Positions 63,564 through 64,000 of a DNA stretch of 64,000 nt are shown here, piece by piece. Source of the DNA: a bacterium (GTDB taxonomy: Bacteria > SZUA-79 > Acidulodesulfobacterales > Acidulodesulfobacteraceae); contig JAJZJW010000010.1 of the NCBI GenBank assembly GCA_021809845.1, positions 11,619 through 75,618 of the forward strand, written 5' to 3'. Position 1 is the first letter of the stretch. Each line of letters opens with the position of its first letter. The notes below the pieces were generated by a model, which saw nothing but the letters and a program-made list of their open reading frames with translations, made no database searches and had not been told where the DNA came from. The position numbers and the translations under genes were made by a program.

Positions 63564-64000
63564 ATGATAGCAAATAATGTAAAATATCTTCTTGCTGCGG
63601 CAGTATCAGCACCGAATAAAAATAATCTAAAAATTATTAACTATAAATTTTATTTTGTTTTTCTTTTTTTTATCCTTTTTATTTTTATCGGGTTTATTCT
63701 GCTGTTTTCTCAAACTTGTTTTGCAAGTTCCCATGTTAAAACAGGAAAATATTTATTTAATTATTATAGCTGTATAACTTGCCACACTGTTAACGGAAAT
63801 GGCGGAACCCTTGGTCCGAATCTAAGCGACTATGGAAAATTGGATAAAAGATTTAGCTGGACTATGAAAGTTATATTAAATCCTGACAAATACTATAATA
63901 TCGGCTCAAAGATTAAAATAAACGGTAAAAAATATTATGCTATCATGCCTAAGTATGAATACTTGACAGGCAAGCAGGTTTATAAAATTGCTGCATATTT
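63564..64000 (+). CDS. c-type cytochrome, cut by the window end
   Basis: A frame from ATG 63564 (gaggt Shine-Dalgarno 7 bases before) that runs through the right edge, 145 residues seen. A hydrophobic segment at residues about 29-52 should serve as signal or anchor. The heme site is C70-ITC-H74, followed by NGNGGTLGPNLSDYG, and a possible axial Met is in AIMPKYEYL, as in class I cytochromes c. It could be a SoxX-type or electron-carrier cytochrome or an oxidase subunit; the visible part does not decide. Confidence 0.85.
   Translation, partial: MIANNVKYLLAAAVSAPNKNNLKIINYKFYFVFLFFILFIFIGFILLFSQTCFASSHVKTGKYLFNYYSCITCHTVNGNGGTLGPNLSDYGKLDKRFSWTMKVILNPDKYYNIGSKIKINGKKYYAIMPKYEYLTGKQVYKIAAY

Overview
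The window is a strongly AT-rich piece (by eye about 30% G+C) of a Gram-negative bacterial chromosome. It carries an outer-membrane barrel protein, TolC-type and TraT-type proteins, Tat-exported Sox proteins and a sigma-54 two-component system. The replication-origin block gyrB-dnaN-dnaA // rpmH-rnpA-yidD-yidC-mnmE-mnmG, split-subunit pyruvate carboxylase genes and periplasmic sulfur-oxidation genes fit a sulfur-oxidising, deltaproteobacteria-like lineage. No rRNA gene is present, so the assignment is an inference and I do not name a species. I saw no tRNA genes, CRISPR arrays, insertion sequences or phage genes.

Layout. Positions 1-20.5 kb are almost entirely minus-strand housekeeping genes: a split NAD synthetase (two genes) with yraN, rnhB, gltX, a MEMO1-type protein, pyruvate carboxylase B and A, a PAS-GAF-GGDEF-EAL protein, hisS, tpiA, ileS and a 2-hydroxyacid dehydrogenase. 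Next come a secreted repeat protein and a pseudopilin. The plus-strand run nrdR-ribD-ribE-ribBA-ribH-nusB-[tusA-like]-rph-nth spans 22.3-29 kb. From 29 to 33 kb lie two membrane proteins of unclear role, a TraT-type lipoprotein and queE. The Sox island (33-46 kb, all minus strand) reads soxW-like, soxA, dsrE-like, chemoreceptor, histidine kinase, sigma-54 response regulator, outer-membrane barrel, soxY, soxZ, DUF302, soxB, dsrE-like, with tatA divergent at its head. From 47 to 60 kb is the replication-origin block. From 59.8 kb to the right edge are tauE, a TolC/EmrA-type efflux pair and a c-type cytochrome cut off by the window end.

Main discovery. A small gene hidden between nusB and rph (27280-27534) encodes an 84-residue TusA-family sulfurtransferase. 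Its catalytic cysteine codon is an in-frame TGA. Seventeen bases after this TGA the mRNA can form a hairpin with a GGUC apical loop, three upper pairs and a U just 5' of them, the same arrangement as the E. coli fdhF SECIS. I interpret it as a selenocysteine-containing TusA. It is invisible to ordinary gene finding.

Second discovery. The Sox island appears to be a sigma-54 regulon. Minus-strand -24/-12 promoters with the exact GG-N10-GC spacing lie upstream of soxW-soxA (46058-46074) and of the barrel-soxYZ-soxB run (39197-39213). Related 16-bp dyads lie upstream of both, and the cluster encodes its own sensor kinase and sigma-54 activator. A weaker divergent -24/-12 element points at tatA, whose product would help export the twin-arginine proteins SoxY and SoxB.

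The intergenic DNA has many short tandem duplications (7-9-bp tracts and 40-110-bp duplications). Several essential proteins carry Asn/Lys-rich insertions, consistent with frequent replication slippage in this genome.
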